From: an uncultured Pseudomonadota bacterium
GTDB taxonomy: Bacteria > Pseudomonadota > Gammaproteobacteria > Steroidobacterales > Steroidobacteraceae
Length of the DNA stretch: 64,000 bases
Assembly: GCA_903862885.1 (NCBI GenBank)
Contig: CAIOZU010000014.1
Coordinates: 62,001-126,000, forward strand
Direction of reading: 5' to 3'
This document shows positions 7,949 to 16,518 of this stretch, in pieces. The position numbers and the translations under genes are program-made. Within the stretch, counting starts at the first letter, position 1. Every line of letters starts with the position of its first letter. Under the pieces are notes generated by a model that saw nothing but the letters and a program-made list of their open reading frames with translations, had not been told where the DNA came from and searched no databases.

Positions 7949-9637
7949 TCACCGACGACTGACCCATACATCGTTAAAATTTTCTGCCAACACCCGCATC
8001 GGCACTCCCGCTGCTCTGAGTCGGTCGGCCTCATAGAGGGGAATGAGCGCGTAACCGGCTGGCAGGGTCTGCCAGATCGCGACAAACTGGGCGACGGTTG
8101 CTAAGCCCCGTTCCGGTGCGAGTTGAAGACCATAGTCCAGTTCCCCCCGATAGTTTACCGGGATGACCGCTTGCTCGGTATAAAACGGTAGCGTCCAGTC
8201 GTACTCATTGACGGTGAAAATAGGCGCGCCAGCGGTGCGTGGGCCGGCTTGATCGAGGAGGGGCTTGGCGGAATAGCGCGCGCCGATGGCAGACGCCCCG
8301 CCGGTGACCAGCAGAAAGAGGGTGAGAAAGGCGCTGATCGCCAAGGTGCGTGCCGCCCGAGCCGGGTGTGTCGGCGATTGTTGTTGGCTGATGATGCCCC
8401 CCACGAGCAGGAGGGCGATCGTGGCGAGTAACCACGGGGTGAGCTGCGCGAGTGTCCAGGCCGGGTCTCCGGTGAGCGGTTTTTGGCTATAGAGGGCTAG
8501 ACCCACGCCTAAGCCGACGGCGAGGAGAATCTGTAACCCAGCCGCTCGCTTGAGATCTTGGCAGCCGGCTGCTTCCAGTCCAGAGCCCAGCAGGGCCAGG
8601 GGCGGTAGGATCGGTACGATATAAGGTGCCAGCTTGGAGCCGGACAGTGAGAAAAAAACCAGCGTAAAGGCAGCGCTTACCCACAGCACGCGGCTGACAT
8701 CGAAGGTGCCGGAGGGGGTCTGTGCGCGCCATCCCAAGCACAACGCTCGTGCCACCTGTGGTAACCAGGGCAGTGAGCCGGCACCGAGGATCATAAAAAA
8801 ATACCACCACGGTTGGTAACGCTCGTGCAGATGGGTGAGATAGCGCTGAAAGTGCTCGTGGATAATTAAAAACTGTAAGGCACCGGGTTGGGCTTTTTCA
8901 ACCAGTAAAAACCAAGGCAAAACCAGCGCCAGATACCACACAAAGCCGCGGCCGATGTACAGATGTCGCCACACCGCCCAGTCACGCTGCAATCCAGTGT
9001 AGAGCACCAGCACCGCGCCGGGTATCACCAAGCCAACGAGTCCTTTGGTCAGTGTGGCGGCTGCCATGCCAATCCAGCAGAGCAGCATCCAGCGGCGGCA
9101 CTGGACTGGATCGGTGTCTCGCTGCATCTGGGCCAGACAGAAAGCGACCGTGCACAGGGTGAGCAGGGCGCACAGCAACATATCGAGGGTGATGAGTTGG
9201 CTCATGAGGGTAAACAGCAGCATGCTGGCGCTCATGGTGGCGGCATAGAAACCGCGTTCGCGGGTGAACGCGCGCGCACCCAGCAGGTAGACCAAAAAGA
9301 CGGTGAGCGCCCCACTGCCGGCGGTGACCAGACGGGCCGCCCAGGCGTGATGACCGAAGGCAGCGAGGCTGGCGGCCGTGAGCCAGTATTGCAGGGGCGG
9401 TTTTTCTAGATAGACGAGCCCGTTCAGGTGTGGCACCACCCACTGATGGGTGGCCAACATCGCGGCGGGGATCTCCGCGTAGCGACCTTCGTCCGGATTG
9501 AACAGGGGCCGCACCCCTAGAAAGCTAAACCACAGCAAGCCCACTGCGATCAGCAGCAGCAACCAGGGTCGGGTGTGAGGCGAGGCCTCAGGTGCGGGGC
9601 TCATAGGGATAGACCCGAAAAAATAATCTCTAATCAT
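7949..9637 (-). CDS. arnT: Lipid A 4-amino-4-deoxy-L-arabinose transferase ArnT
   Basis: Integral inner-membrane GT-C glycosyltransferase that transfers L-Ara4N from undecaprenyl phosphate to lipid A phosphates on the periplasmic side, which lowers binding of polymyxin and cationic peptides. It has about a dozen hydrophobic segments. The first periplasmic loop has the PMT-family acidic motif FNPDEGRYAEIP, followed by LEKPPLQYW. Length is 562 residues from the chosen ATG, which has GGAGGG 8 nt upstream; a second ATG at 9604 is possible but has no good ribosome binding site. It is first gene of the arn operon. No PmrA-like box was recognised upstream, and the flippase genes arnE/arnF are absent. 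Confidence 0.92.
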   Translation of the reverse strand: MIRDYFFGSIPMSPAPEASPHTRPWLLLLIAVGLLWFSFLGVRPLFNPDEGRYAEIPAAMLATHQWVVPHLNGLVYLEKPPLQYWLTAASLAAFGHHAWAARLVTAGSGALTVFLVYLLGARAFTRERGFYAATMSASMLLFTLMSQLITLDMLLCALLTLCTVAFCLAQMQRDTDPVQCRRWMLLCWIGMAAATLTKGLVGLVIPGAVLVLYTGLQRDWAVWRHLYIGRGFVWYLALVLPWFLLVEKAQPGALQFLIIHEHFQRYLTHLHERYQPWWYFFMILGAGSLPWLPQVARALCLGWRAQTPSGTFDVSRVLWVSAAFTLVFFSLSGSKLAPYIVPILPPLALLGSGLEAAGCQDLKRAAGLQILLAVGLGVGLALYSQKPLTGDPAWTLAQLTPWLLATIALLLVGGIISQQQSPTHPARAARTLAISAFLTLFLLVTGGASAIGARYSAKPLLDQAGPRTAGAPIFTVNEYDWTLPFYTEQAVIPVNYRGELDYGLQLAPERGLATVAQFVAIWQTLPAGYALIPLYEADRLRAAGVPMRVLAENFNDVWVSRR

Positions 9638-9852
9638 ACCGTTAGCCCTCCGTCGGAGCCAGTCGAGTGCGCAGGCTAGATGAAGCGCGGTTAATGCGTA
9701 CCCTGTCATTGGCTGGATCAGTTCATGATAGTGAAGGGAGTGGCGTGTATGCGGCTGAGTCGGAGTCATCGGGCGCGCTAAACTGGCTCTAGGGGATGGG
9801 TCATCGGTGCGTTGGGACGCTGCCACGAAGCCAGCCGGAGTCTTTAAGGTCT

Positions 9853-10794
9853 ATGGAATATCGTGATTACTATCAGCTGCTCGGCGTGGAGCGCACGGCA
9901 ACGGCCGATGACATCAAGCGGGCTTACCGTAAGCAGGCGCGCCGTTTTCATCCGGATGTCAGTAAAGAAAAAGACGCTGAGGCGCGCTTTAAGGAAGTGC
10001 AGGAAGCTTATGAGGTGCTAAAAGACCCTGAAAAACGGGTCGCTTATGATCAGTTGGGTCGTAATTGCAAAAATGGTCAGCCGTTCCGTCCACCGCCGGA
10101 TTGGGGTTCTGGTTTTGAGTTTCAGGGGAGGCCAGGCCCAGGCCGCGGCCAAGGGGATCCGGGCTTCAGTGATTTCTTCTCTAGCCTGTTTGGTGCGGGG
10201 ACTGGATTTGGTGGCCCCGGCTTCGGTGGGGGCCGTGGCCAAGACCATCGGGCCCGTCTGGAGATCACCTTGGAGGAGGCGTTTCGTGGTGGCAGCCGCG
10301 AGGTCACTTTGCAGCACCCGGAAACCACCCCGGACGGTCAGGTACGTGCTCAGCCACGCACCCTGCGCGTGCAAATGCCAGCGGGCATCACCTCGGGTCA
10401 AGTGATTAGGCTCAGTGGTCAGGGCAGTCCTGCCCGCGGACCCATTGCGGCGGGGGACTTGTTGTTAGAGGTGGTCGTGGCCACTCACCCACGCTACCGC
10501 GTAGAGGGTCGTGATGTGATGTTGGACCTGCCGATGGCCCCGTGGGAGGCGGCACTGGGCGCTACCATTTCCACGCCCACTTTGGGTGGCGCGGTGGATT
10601 TAAGGATACCGCCGGGTGCGCGGGCTGGGCAAAAGCTTCGATTGCGAGGCCGTGGCCTGCCGGGCTCACCGCCGGGTGATCAGTACGTGCTGTTATCGAT
10701 CGTCACACCTCCCGCCGACTCGCCAGAGGCGAAGGCATTCTATGAACGAATGCGCGCGGAGCTGCCGTTTGACCCGCGCGCCGACTTGTCTTGA
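9853..10794 (+). CDS. cbpA: DnaJ-like co-chaperone CbpA
   Basis: Class II J-domain protein (313 residues) that stimulates DnaK; CbpA also binds curved DNA. The J domain spans about residues 4-69 with the HPD motif at 33-35. A Gly/Phe-rich linker covers 80-130, followed by two beta-barrel substrate-binding domains (ARLEITLEEAFRGG onward; LDLPMAPWEAALGA near 225). No zinc-finger domain is present, separating it from DnaJ. The start is the ATG before EYRDYYQLLGV. No cbpM modulator gene follows; the next gene is convergent, 5 bp away. Confidence 0.92.
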   Translation: MEYRDYYQLLGVERTATADDIKRAYRKQARRFHPDVSKEKDAEARFKEVQEAYEVLKDPEKRVAYDQLGRNCKNGQPFRPPPDWGSGFEFQGRPGPGRGQGDPGFSDFFSSLFGAGTGFGGPGFGGGRGQDHRARLEITLEEAFRGGSREVTLQHPETTPDGQVRAQPRTLRVQMPAGITSGQVIRLSGQGSPARGPIAAGDLLLEVVVATHPRYRVEGRDVMLDLPMAPWEAALGATISTPTLGGAVDLRIPPGARAGQKLRLRGRGLPGSPPGDQYVLLSIVTPPADSPEAKAFYERMRAELPFDPRADLS

Positions 10795-10799
10795 TCGAC

Positions 10800-11453
10800 T
10801 TATTGAGTCACGGGCGGTCGTTTGCTTGTCTCGGCGTTGGGCTCTCGCTCTGCTTCGATCACCATACGGACCAAATGGGCGAGCGATGAGGCGTTCATCT
10901 TTTCCATGACGCGGGCACGATGAATCTCCACGGTTCGTTGGCTGACATCTAAATCCCCGGCGATCACCTTATTCGCTTTGCCCGCTGCTACTAACGCCAG
11001 CACCTCATGTTCGCGTGGCGTTAAGGTGCGAATCCGCTCGATGATGGTGTCACGGCCTTTCAACGCAGCGCGATTGGCCCGGTCCAAGTCCAGCGCTTGA
11101 TGAATGCGATCGATCAGATCCTGATCGCGAAATGGTTTTTGAATAAAATCGACCGCCCCATGCTGCATCGCCTCTACCGCCATGGGAATATCGCCATGCC
11201 CAGAAATAAAAACGAGTGGCGTAATCGAATGGATCTCGTTGAGTTTTGCCTGTAATTCGAGGCCGCTCATTCCTGGCATGCGAATGTCAACCACCAAGCA
11301 TCCAGGTCGATCACCATCGAAACTATCGAGAAATTCCTGCCCTGAAGCGAACGTTTCAACCGGCAATCCTAAGGACTTAATGAGAAGTCGTAGTGCGGTA
11401 CGAACGGCATCATCGTCATCCACTACGAAAATAGTTGGTGTTTTTTCTTTCAT
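10800..11453 (-). CDS. fixJ: FixJ-family response regulator
   Basis: Two-component output protein of 217 residues. Receiver domain 1-125: acidic pocket DDDD near 12-15, phosphoacceptor Asp56 in VVDIRMPG, and conserved Lys in QKPF. The C-terminal LuxR-type helix-turn-helix (LTPREHEVLALVAAGKANK onward) has the FixJ/NarL signature. The start is the ATG overlapping the sensor kinase stop (ATGA), so it is translationally coupled to the kinase. By analogy with FixJ it would activate transcription when phosphorylated under low oxygen. The target promoters are not in evidence here, and no fixK-like gene is present. Confidence 0.88.
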   Translation of the reverse strand: MKEKTPTIFVVDDDDAVRTALRLLIKSLGLPVETFASGQEFLDSFDGDRPGCLVVDIRMPGMSGLELQAKLNEIHSITPLVFISGHGDIPMAVEAMQHGAVDFIQKPFRDQDLIDRIHQALDLDRANRAALKGRDTIIERIRTLTPREHEVLALVAAGKANKVIAGDLDVSQRTVEIHRARVMEKMNASSLAHLVRMVIEAEREPNAETSKRPPVTQ

Positions 11454-13372
11454 GATGCCGATATCTCCTGAATTAATGGCAATGAAAAATAGAACGTCGC
11501 TCCACCACCGGGGGTATCGCGACAAGATATTTTTCCATTGTGTGACTTAATAATCGAATGAGAAATCGACAGGCCTAAGCCAGTGCCTTTCTCTTTGGTG
11601 GTAAAAAACTGGTCGAATATTTGTTCAGCGACAGCGGTGGGAACGCCGCTCCCGTGGTCGCTGACACTGATTTCCAATTCATTCATTAATCGTTCGCAGC
11701 GAACCGTAATCCCCTTAGATTGGCAACGGGCGGCAACGGTAGCGTCAATAGCGTTACGAATAAGATTAAGGAGCACTTGCTGAATTTGAATGGCATCAGC
11801 CATCACGGGTGGCACCGCATTATCAAGTGCGAGTTTGATCTGCACGTCACTTGCGTGTGCATCGACGGCCGCTAAAGTGTGCAGATCGATGATCAATCGT
11901 CGCATATCGAGTGGACGCATCTCAATTTCTTTGTTCTTGACGAGGCTGCGGAGGCTCTGAATCACGCCACCCGCGCGTAGCGCTTGGTTGGCGATCTGCT
12001 GCATGGCTTCACGGGCATCCGACAGTGCATCTGCATTGTTTTTATCCAGTAATCGCAGCGCTGCCTGGGCGTAGGCTGCGATCGCCGCTAAGGGCTGATT
12101 GATTTCGTGGGCAAGGCCTGCCGCCATCTCGCCCATGGTCGACAGGCGCCCGACGTGAGCCAGCTGTGCGCTGTTGCGACGCGCTTCTTCGTCCGCTCTC
12201 TTGCGTTCCGTGATGTCGTGCAGCGTGCCGATGATCACACGGCTGTTGGCTGGGCGATGGTCTTGGATTTGTGCAATCGAATGGACCGTGCGAAGCGTGC
12301 CGTCCATCAAAATCATGCGGTGTTCCACATCGAAGCGATTTTCGCTCACTAAGAACTTATGCCATTGCTCTTTAACATGCGTTCGATCATCGGGGTGCAC
12401 CAGTGTGGCGGTGATGTCCGGCATATCGAGCGGTGGCAGTGATGGATCGCAGCCGAGCAAGGTGTATAGGTTGGGCGACCAGAACAGCAGGCGACTGGCT
12501 TCATGAATTTCATAGGTGCCAAGGCCTGCGATGGTCTCCGCCGTCAGCAGCAGGGTGGTGTTGCGAGTCAGGGCGTCTTGCGCGTGCCGTCGGGCGGTAA
12601 TATCCTCGCCCGAGCTCAGTAGTCCCGTCGGGTGGCCATTGGCATCGTGCAATACGGTCGATCGCCACGCAATGAGGGTGGATTCGCCCGTGGCATTTTG
12701 TATGGCGCTTTCTTGGTAAGCGGCGGGTTCCATCTGCTCTGATAACACGTTTTTAATTAATGCCCGTGCCGCGGATCTGTCGCGATGAGGTGCGGAGGCT
12801 TCAAACCAGTCCTTGCCCAACAGATCCACTTCCGGTCGGCCGAGGAGTTCACAGCCTTTGCGGTTGATGAGGGTGATGCGGCACTGTGGGTCAATCGCTA
12901 ACAGGATCACTTGTGCCAGATCTAAATAATTCTGAGCACGATCGCGTTCCATCTTGAGTGCCGTCAGGGCGGCATTGCGGATGCTGATGTCATGAATAAA
13001 GGCAACGAATCGTCTCGGTCCCGGTCCTTTCACTTCCCCGATGGCAAGATGGGCGGGAAATCGTGTGCCGTTCGAGCGCTGGGCTAAAACCTCACGTCCG
13101 ATGCCGATGATTTTTGCTTGTCCGCTGGAACGGTAGGCGTTCATATAGTCAGCGTGCGCCGACCGATCGGGGTCCGGCATCAGGACGCTCACGGATTTTC
13201 CGAGGATCTCGTTGCTCGGGTATCCGAACATCTGTTCGGCGGCTTTATTGAATGCCTCAATCACGCCGATGTGATTGGAGACGATCGCTGCGTCGACTGT
13301 GGCGTCTAAAAAAGCCTGCAGATCGTGCTCTGCTCGGCTGATTAGATTTACGGTTGTGTCGATACCATCCAT
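11450..13372 (-). CDS. fixL: FixL-like PAS sensor histidine kinase, probable haem oxygen sensor
   Basis: A 640-residue soluble kinase with no membrane segment. PAS1 (about 15-130) closely matches the FixL haem-PAS: FGYPSNEILGKSV, LMPDPDRSAHADYM and IIGIGREV. His73 lines up with the proximal haem ligand His200 of Bradyrhizobium FixL, and Arg93 with the oxygen-responsive Arg220. Two further PAS domains follow (about 143-260 and 275-390). Next are the HisKA helix with phosphoacceptor His422 (AHEINQPLAA) and an HATPase domain (NLIRNAID, GSGVP, GTGLGLSIS). The gene precedes and overlaps the FixJ-like regulator. The start has AAGG 6 nt upstream. Haem binding is predicted from residue conservation only. 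Confidence 0.85.
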   Translation of the reverse strand: MDGIDTTVNLISRAEHDLQAFLDATVDAAIVSNHIGVIEAFNKAAEQMFGYPSNEILGKSVSVLMPDPDRSAHADYMNAYRSSGQAKIIGIGREVLAQRSNGTRFPAHLAIGEVKGPGPRRFVAFIHDISIRNAALTALKMERDRAQNYLDLAQVILLAIDPQCRITLINRKGCELLGRPEVDLLGKDWFEASAPHRDRSAARALIKNVLSEQMEPAAYQESAIQNATGESTLIAWRSTVLHDANGHPTGLLSSGEDITARRHAQDALTRNTTLLLTAETIAGLGTYEIHEASRLLFWSPNLYTLLGCDPSLPPLDMPDITATLVHPDDRTHVKEQWHKFLVSENRFDVEHRMILMDGTLRTVHSIAQIQDHRPANSRVIIGTLHDITERKRADEEARRNSAQLAHVGRLSTMGEMAAGLAHEINQPLAAIAAYAQAALRLLDKNNADALSDAREAMQQIANQALRAGGVIQSLRSLVKNKEIEMRPLDMRRLIIDLHTLAAVDAHASDVQIKLALDNAVPPVMADAIQIQQVLLNLIRNAIDATVAARCQSKGITVRCERLMNELEISVSDHGSGVPTAVAEQIFDQFFTTKEKGTGLGLSISHSIIKSHNGKISCRDTPGGGATFYFSLPLIQEISAS

Positions 13373-13428
13373 GTGCGCCTTTGACGAGTCACGGCTAAGC
13401 GCATCTCAGTAATCAATAGCAAAGTGGC

Positions 13429-13459
13429 GCGGGCGGCATGCATCGGACGCCCGCCCTTT
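13429..13459 (+). terminator. GC-rich hairpin with T-run between the acidic-protein gene and fixL
   Basis: GCGGGCG (13429-13435) pairs with CGCCCGC (13448-13454) and is followed on the plus strand by CCTTTTT. On the minus strand, where both neighbouring genes lie, the T-run after the stem is poor (CCACTTTG). It would therefore end minus-strand transcription only weakly, or act mainly on antisense transcripts. Confidence 0.4.
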
Positions 13460-13478
13460 TTCTTGCCTCAGCTATTAA

Positions 13479-13799
13479 TTAATAATCGCCCTGTTCCTCG
13501 TCGTCTTCATCCTCATCCTCATCCTCGTCTTCATCATCATCCCAGTCGTCGTCTTCATCCTCGTCCTCGTCCCAATCGTCGTCTTCTTCTTCGCTAGAGG
13601 CCGTCCAACCTTCCGGTTCCGTACTCAGATCTAAATCAAGCTCCGCCCACGTATCGAGATCAATTTCCTCGACCTCGCCGTCGCTGTGTTCGATTTCTAC
13701 TAGTGCGTCATCTTCATTGACTGAGCGAACAAAGAACGATTCTTTTTCGTCCAGATCTTCATACCACTGCCCGACGGTCGGTTCGTAATCTCTGCCCAC
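13479..13799 (-). CDS. Small conserved-looking protein with a long Asp/Glu tail
   Basis: A 106-residue protein of unknown function. Residues 1-60 look like a folded small domain (YEPTVGQWYEDLDEKESFF, EIEHSDGEVEEIDLDTW), similar in style to short gammaproteobacterial proteins with a WYED opening. Residues 70-102 are almost only Asp and Glu with two tryptophans, in a repeated pattern (DDDWDEDEDE then DDDWDDDEDE). The GTG start has AGAGGG 8 nt upstream. It has no signal peptide. The acidic tail could mimic DNA or bind cations or basic proteins; none of this is shown. It is divergent from proB and upstream of fixL on the same strand. Confidence 0.75.
   Translation of the reverse strand: MGRDYEPTVGQWYEDLDEKESFFVRSVNEDDALVEIEHSDGEVEEIDLDTWAELDLDLSTEPEGWTASSEEEDDDWDEDEDEDDDWDDDEDEDEDEDEDDEEQGDY
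13494..13592. repeat. Imperfect triplet/hexamer repeats encoding the Asp/Glu tail
   Basis: On the plus strand this reads as runs of TCATCC, TCGTCT and TCGTCC units (GAT/GAC/GAG/GAA codons on the coding strand). A ten-codon unit with a central Trp occurs twice. Such tracts may change length by replication slippage without breaking the frame. Confidence 0.6.
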
Positions 13800-14073
13800 G
13801 TGGACTACCCTCTGCTAAAAAAAAGATCGGCCGACCGTTGATATCGACGATCGACTCTGCCGGGGTCAGTGTATGGCTTGGCTTCGTCTGAGGCAACGTG
13901 CCAAGGGCTCGCTGCGGCGAGATATATGCCCCAGCGGGCGGTTTTCGGGAGGACTTGTCCCGGCGGGTCGCGGTGGCTGCAGTGGTTGGGGCGTGGCGGG
14001 TCACACCCAGAGGCGCCCGCCGGGCGAACTCGGTATAGTTCGAACCACGTTGTGCCGCCTCTTGGGCTTTTCC

Positions 14074-15219
14074 ATGAACCAGTCTGAATTTCGAGAGCAC
14101 GCCCGGCGTCTCAGTGACGCGCGGCGATTGATCGTCAAGGTCGGCTCGGCCCTGTTGGTCGATGCCAAGACCGGCCGGATTCATCGGTCGTGGCTGGAAA
14201 GCCTCGCGGATGACTTGGTGCGGGCTTGTGCCCGTGGTCAGCAGGTGATCGTCGTCTCCAGCGGTGCGATCGCATTGGGTCGACAGCACTTACAACTGGG
14301 TGCTGGGCGTTTGCGCTTGGAGGAGAGTCAGGCGGCGGCCGCAGTCGGCCAAATTCGTTTGGCGCGTGTGTGGCAAGAAATTCTCGAGGCCCGTGGACTC
14401 GCCGTGGCGCAGGTGCTACTGACGCTTGAGGACACCGAGGATCGACAGCGATATCTCAATGCCCGCGCCACGCTGGATACTTTACTGCGCCTAAAGGCGG
14501 TTCCGGTCATCAATGAAAACGACACGGTCGCTACGGCGGAAATACGTTACGGCGACAATGACCGTCTGGCGGCACGGGTCGCACAAATGGTGAGTGCTGA
14601 GTGCTTGGTGTTGCTGTCTGATATCGATGGTCTATACAGTGCCGATCCCAGTCGTGATCCGAACGCGCAGTTTATTCCGGTGGTGACGGAGTTAAACGCA
14701 GACATTGAAGCGATGGCCAGTGGTCCTGTGTCGGGGGTCGGCTCTGGCGGCATGATGACTAAGATTGCGGCCGCACGGATTGCGCTGGCGGCGGGCGCCA
14801 GTTTGGTCATTGCCAGTGGTCGGCGGTCCAGTCCACTGAGGGCGATTGAGGACGGTGAGCGCTGCACTTGGTTTTTACCTAGTGTCACGCCACGCGCGGT
14901 TCGTAAGCAATGGATCGCCGGTACATTAAAGCCAAAAGGCAGCGTGTTCATCGATGCGGGCGCTGCGCGCGCGCTGATGGATGGCAAGAGTTTATTACCC
15001 GCGGGTCTGCTCAAAGTGGACGGCAATTTTGAGCGTGGCGATACCATTAGTGTTCGCGCTGAAGACCAGGAAATTGGTCGCGGATTGGCGGCCTATTCCT
15101 CGACGGAGGCCTCGTTAATTATGGGCCGGCGCAGTGCCGAGATTGAAGGTCTGCTGGGCTACTGTTCGCGTGAGGAAATGATTCATCGCGACGATTTAGT
15201 GATGCTGACGGACGCTTGA
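14074..15219 (+). CDS. proB: Glutamate 5-kinase ProB
   Basis: First step of proline synthesis: phosphorylates glutamate to glutamyl-5-phosphate. The 381-residue protein has an amino-acid-kinase domain ([11 protein letters not shown] at the N-terminus, [12 protein letters not shown] near 60, NENDTVAT near 150, [15 protein letters not shown] near 215). A C-terminal PUA domain starts near 285 ([14 protein letters not shown]), which is the usual two-domain layout. The start is the ATG of [13 protein letters not shown]; the frame is open much further upstream but without similarity. proA follows 10 bp downstream, so the pair is an operon. The usual upstream neighbour obgE is absent. Confidence 0.94.
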   Translation: MNQSEFREHARRLSDARRLIVKVGSALLVDAKTGRIHRSWLESLADDLVRACARGQQVIVVSSGAIALGRQHLQLGAGRLRLEESQAAAAVGQIRLARVWQEILEARGLAVAQVLLTLEDTEDRQRYLNARATLDTLLRLKAVPVINENDTVATAEIRYGDNDRLAARVAQMVSAECLVLLSDIDGLYSADPSRDPNAQFIPVVTELNADIEAMASGPVSGVGSGGMMTKIAAARIALAAGASLVIASGRRSSPLRAIEDGERCTWFLPSVTPRAVRKQWIAGTLKPKGSVFIDAGAARALMDGKSLLPAGLLKVDGNFERGDTISVRAEDQEIGRGLAAYSSTEASLIMGRRSAEIEGLLGYCSREEMIHRDDLVMLTDA

Positions 15220-15229
15220 GACTAACACT

Positions 15230-16516
15230 ATGACGATGCAGCCAATGGGTTCTACTGAACTCGATCGAATGATGCGAGCGCTGGGCGCTGAGGCCGTGAA
15301 AGCAGCCGCTGTCTTGGCGCGCGCATCGCGCGCAACCAAAGACGCAGCACTGATGCAGGCAGCGGTCCTGCTGCGCCGTCGATCTGCGGACATTTTACAG
15401 GCAAATGCGCTCGATCTAGAGGCTGCGCGCGCACGACAGCTCAGTGGTGCATTGACCGATCGCTTGATGTTGAATGCCGCCCGAGTCGAAGCAATGGCGG
15501 TGGGTTTGGAGTCGGTAGCGGGGTTGGCTGATCCCATTGGGTCGGTCCTATCCGAATGGACCCGGCCGAATGGGTTGGTCATCCAGCGCGTGCGGGTTCC
15601 GCTGGGTGTGCTGGCCATCATCTATGAAAGTCGCCCCAATGTAACTGCAGATGCGGGTGCCTTGTGTCTGAAGTCCGGCAACGCAGTGATACTACGAGCA
15701 GGTTCTGAGAGCGTGCATTCGAGCCGTGCGATCCATGCGTGCCTGGTGGAGGGCTTGTTGGCAGCGGGGCTGCCGACGACGGCGGTGCAACTGGTGCCAA
15801 CGACTGACCGCGAGGCGGTTCGCTATTTGTTGGCCGAGATGGCCGATACCATTGATGTGGTCGTGCCCCGTGGCGGCAAAGGATTAATTGAACGCGTGCA
15901 GCGGGAAGCGCGGGTACCGGTCATTGGCCATCTCGATGGCAACTGCCATGTGTATGTGGATCGTGATGCCGATGTGTCCATGGCGTGTTCTGTTGTACTC
16001 AATGCCAAGTTGCGTCGCACCGGCATTTGTGGGGCGGCTGAGACCCTGTTGGTTGATCAGGCAGCGGTCAGCACCCACTTGATGCCCTTGATCCACGCTT
16101 TGCTAGCCGCAGGTTGCGAGGTGCGTGGTGACGCCACGACTCAGGCAGTCGATTCGAGGGTTCGGGCAGCCACGGAAGACGATTGGTATACCGAGTATCT
16201 TGACTCGATTATCGCGGTTCGAGTGGTCGCGGGTGTAGACGAAGCGTGTGCACACATTGCGCGGTATGGCTCTGCGCATACGGAGGCGATTGTCACTGAC
16301 AACGCGGTTACAGCAGAACGATTCTTGTCGTTGGTTGACAGTGCGATTGTTTTACACAATGCATCAACGCAGTTCGCAGACGGTGGCGAGTTTGGCATGG
16401 GTGCTGAGATTGGTATCTCCACGGACAAGTTTCATGCGCGTGGCCCGGTGGGTGTCGAGCAGCTCACTAGCTATAAATATGTGGTGCGTGGTCAGGGCCA
16501 AGTCCGGCCCGGCTGA
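15230..16516 (+). CDS. proA: Gamma-glutamyl phosphate reductase ProA
   Basis: Second step of proline synthesis: NADPH-dependent reduction of glutamyl-5-phosphate to the semialdehyde. It is an aldehyde-dehydrogenase-fold protein of 428 residues. Visible motifs are [16 protein letters not shown] near 124-139, GGKGLI near 215, the catalytic cysteine Cys267 ([11 protein letters not shown]), and [17 protein letters not shown] near the end. The residues around the catalytic Cys differ slightly from the common RPGTCNA(M/L)ET form. It forms an operon with proB and ends 2 bp from the convergent moaE-moeB fusion gene. Confidence 0.95.
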   Translation: MTMQPMGSTELDRMMRALGAEAVKAAAVLARASRATKDAALMQAAVLLRRRSADILQANALDLEAARARQLSGALTDRLMLNAARVEAMAVGLESVAGLADPIGSVLSEWTRPNGLVIQRVRVPLGVLAIIYESRPNVTADAGALCLKSGNAVILRAGSESVHSSRAIHACLVEGLLAAGLPTTAVQLVPTTDREAVRYLLAEMADTIDVVVPRGGKGLIERVQREARVPVIGHLDGNCHVYVDRDADVSMACSVVLNAKLRRTGICGAAETLLVDQAAVSTHLMPLIHALLAAGCEVRGDATTQAVDSRVRAATEDDWYTEYLDSIIAVRVVAGVDEACAHIARYGSAHTEAIVTDNAVTAERFLSLVDSAIVLHNASTQFADGGEFGMGAEIGISTDKFHARGPVGVEQLTSYKYVVRGQGQVRPG

Positions 16517-16518
16517 TT

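Noticed and set aside
13800-14073. GC-rich 274-bp spacer before proB as a possible small RNA or extended ProB
   Set aside because: The frame is open through most of it, but the translation has no ProB similarity, and I could not recognise an RNA structure. I see nothing there I can support.
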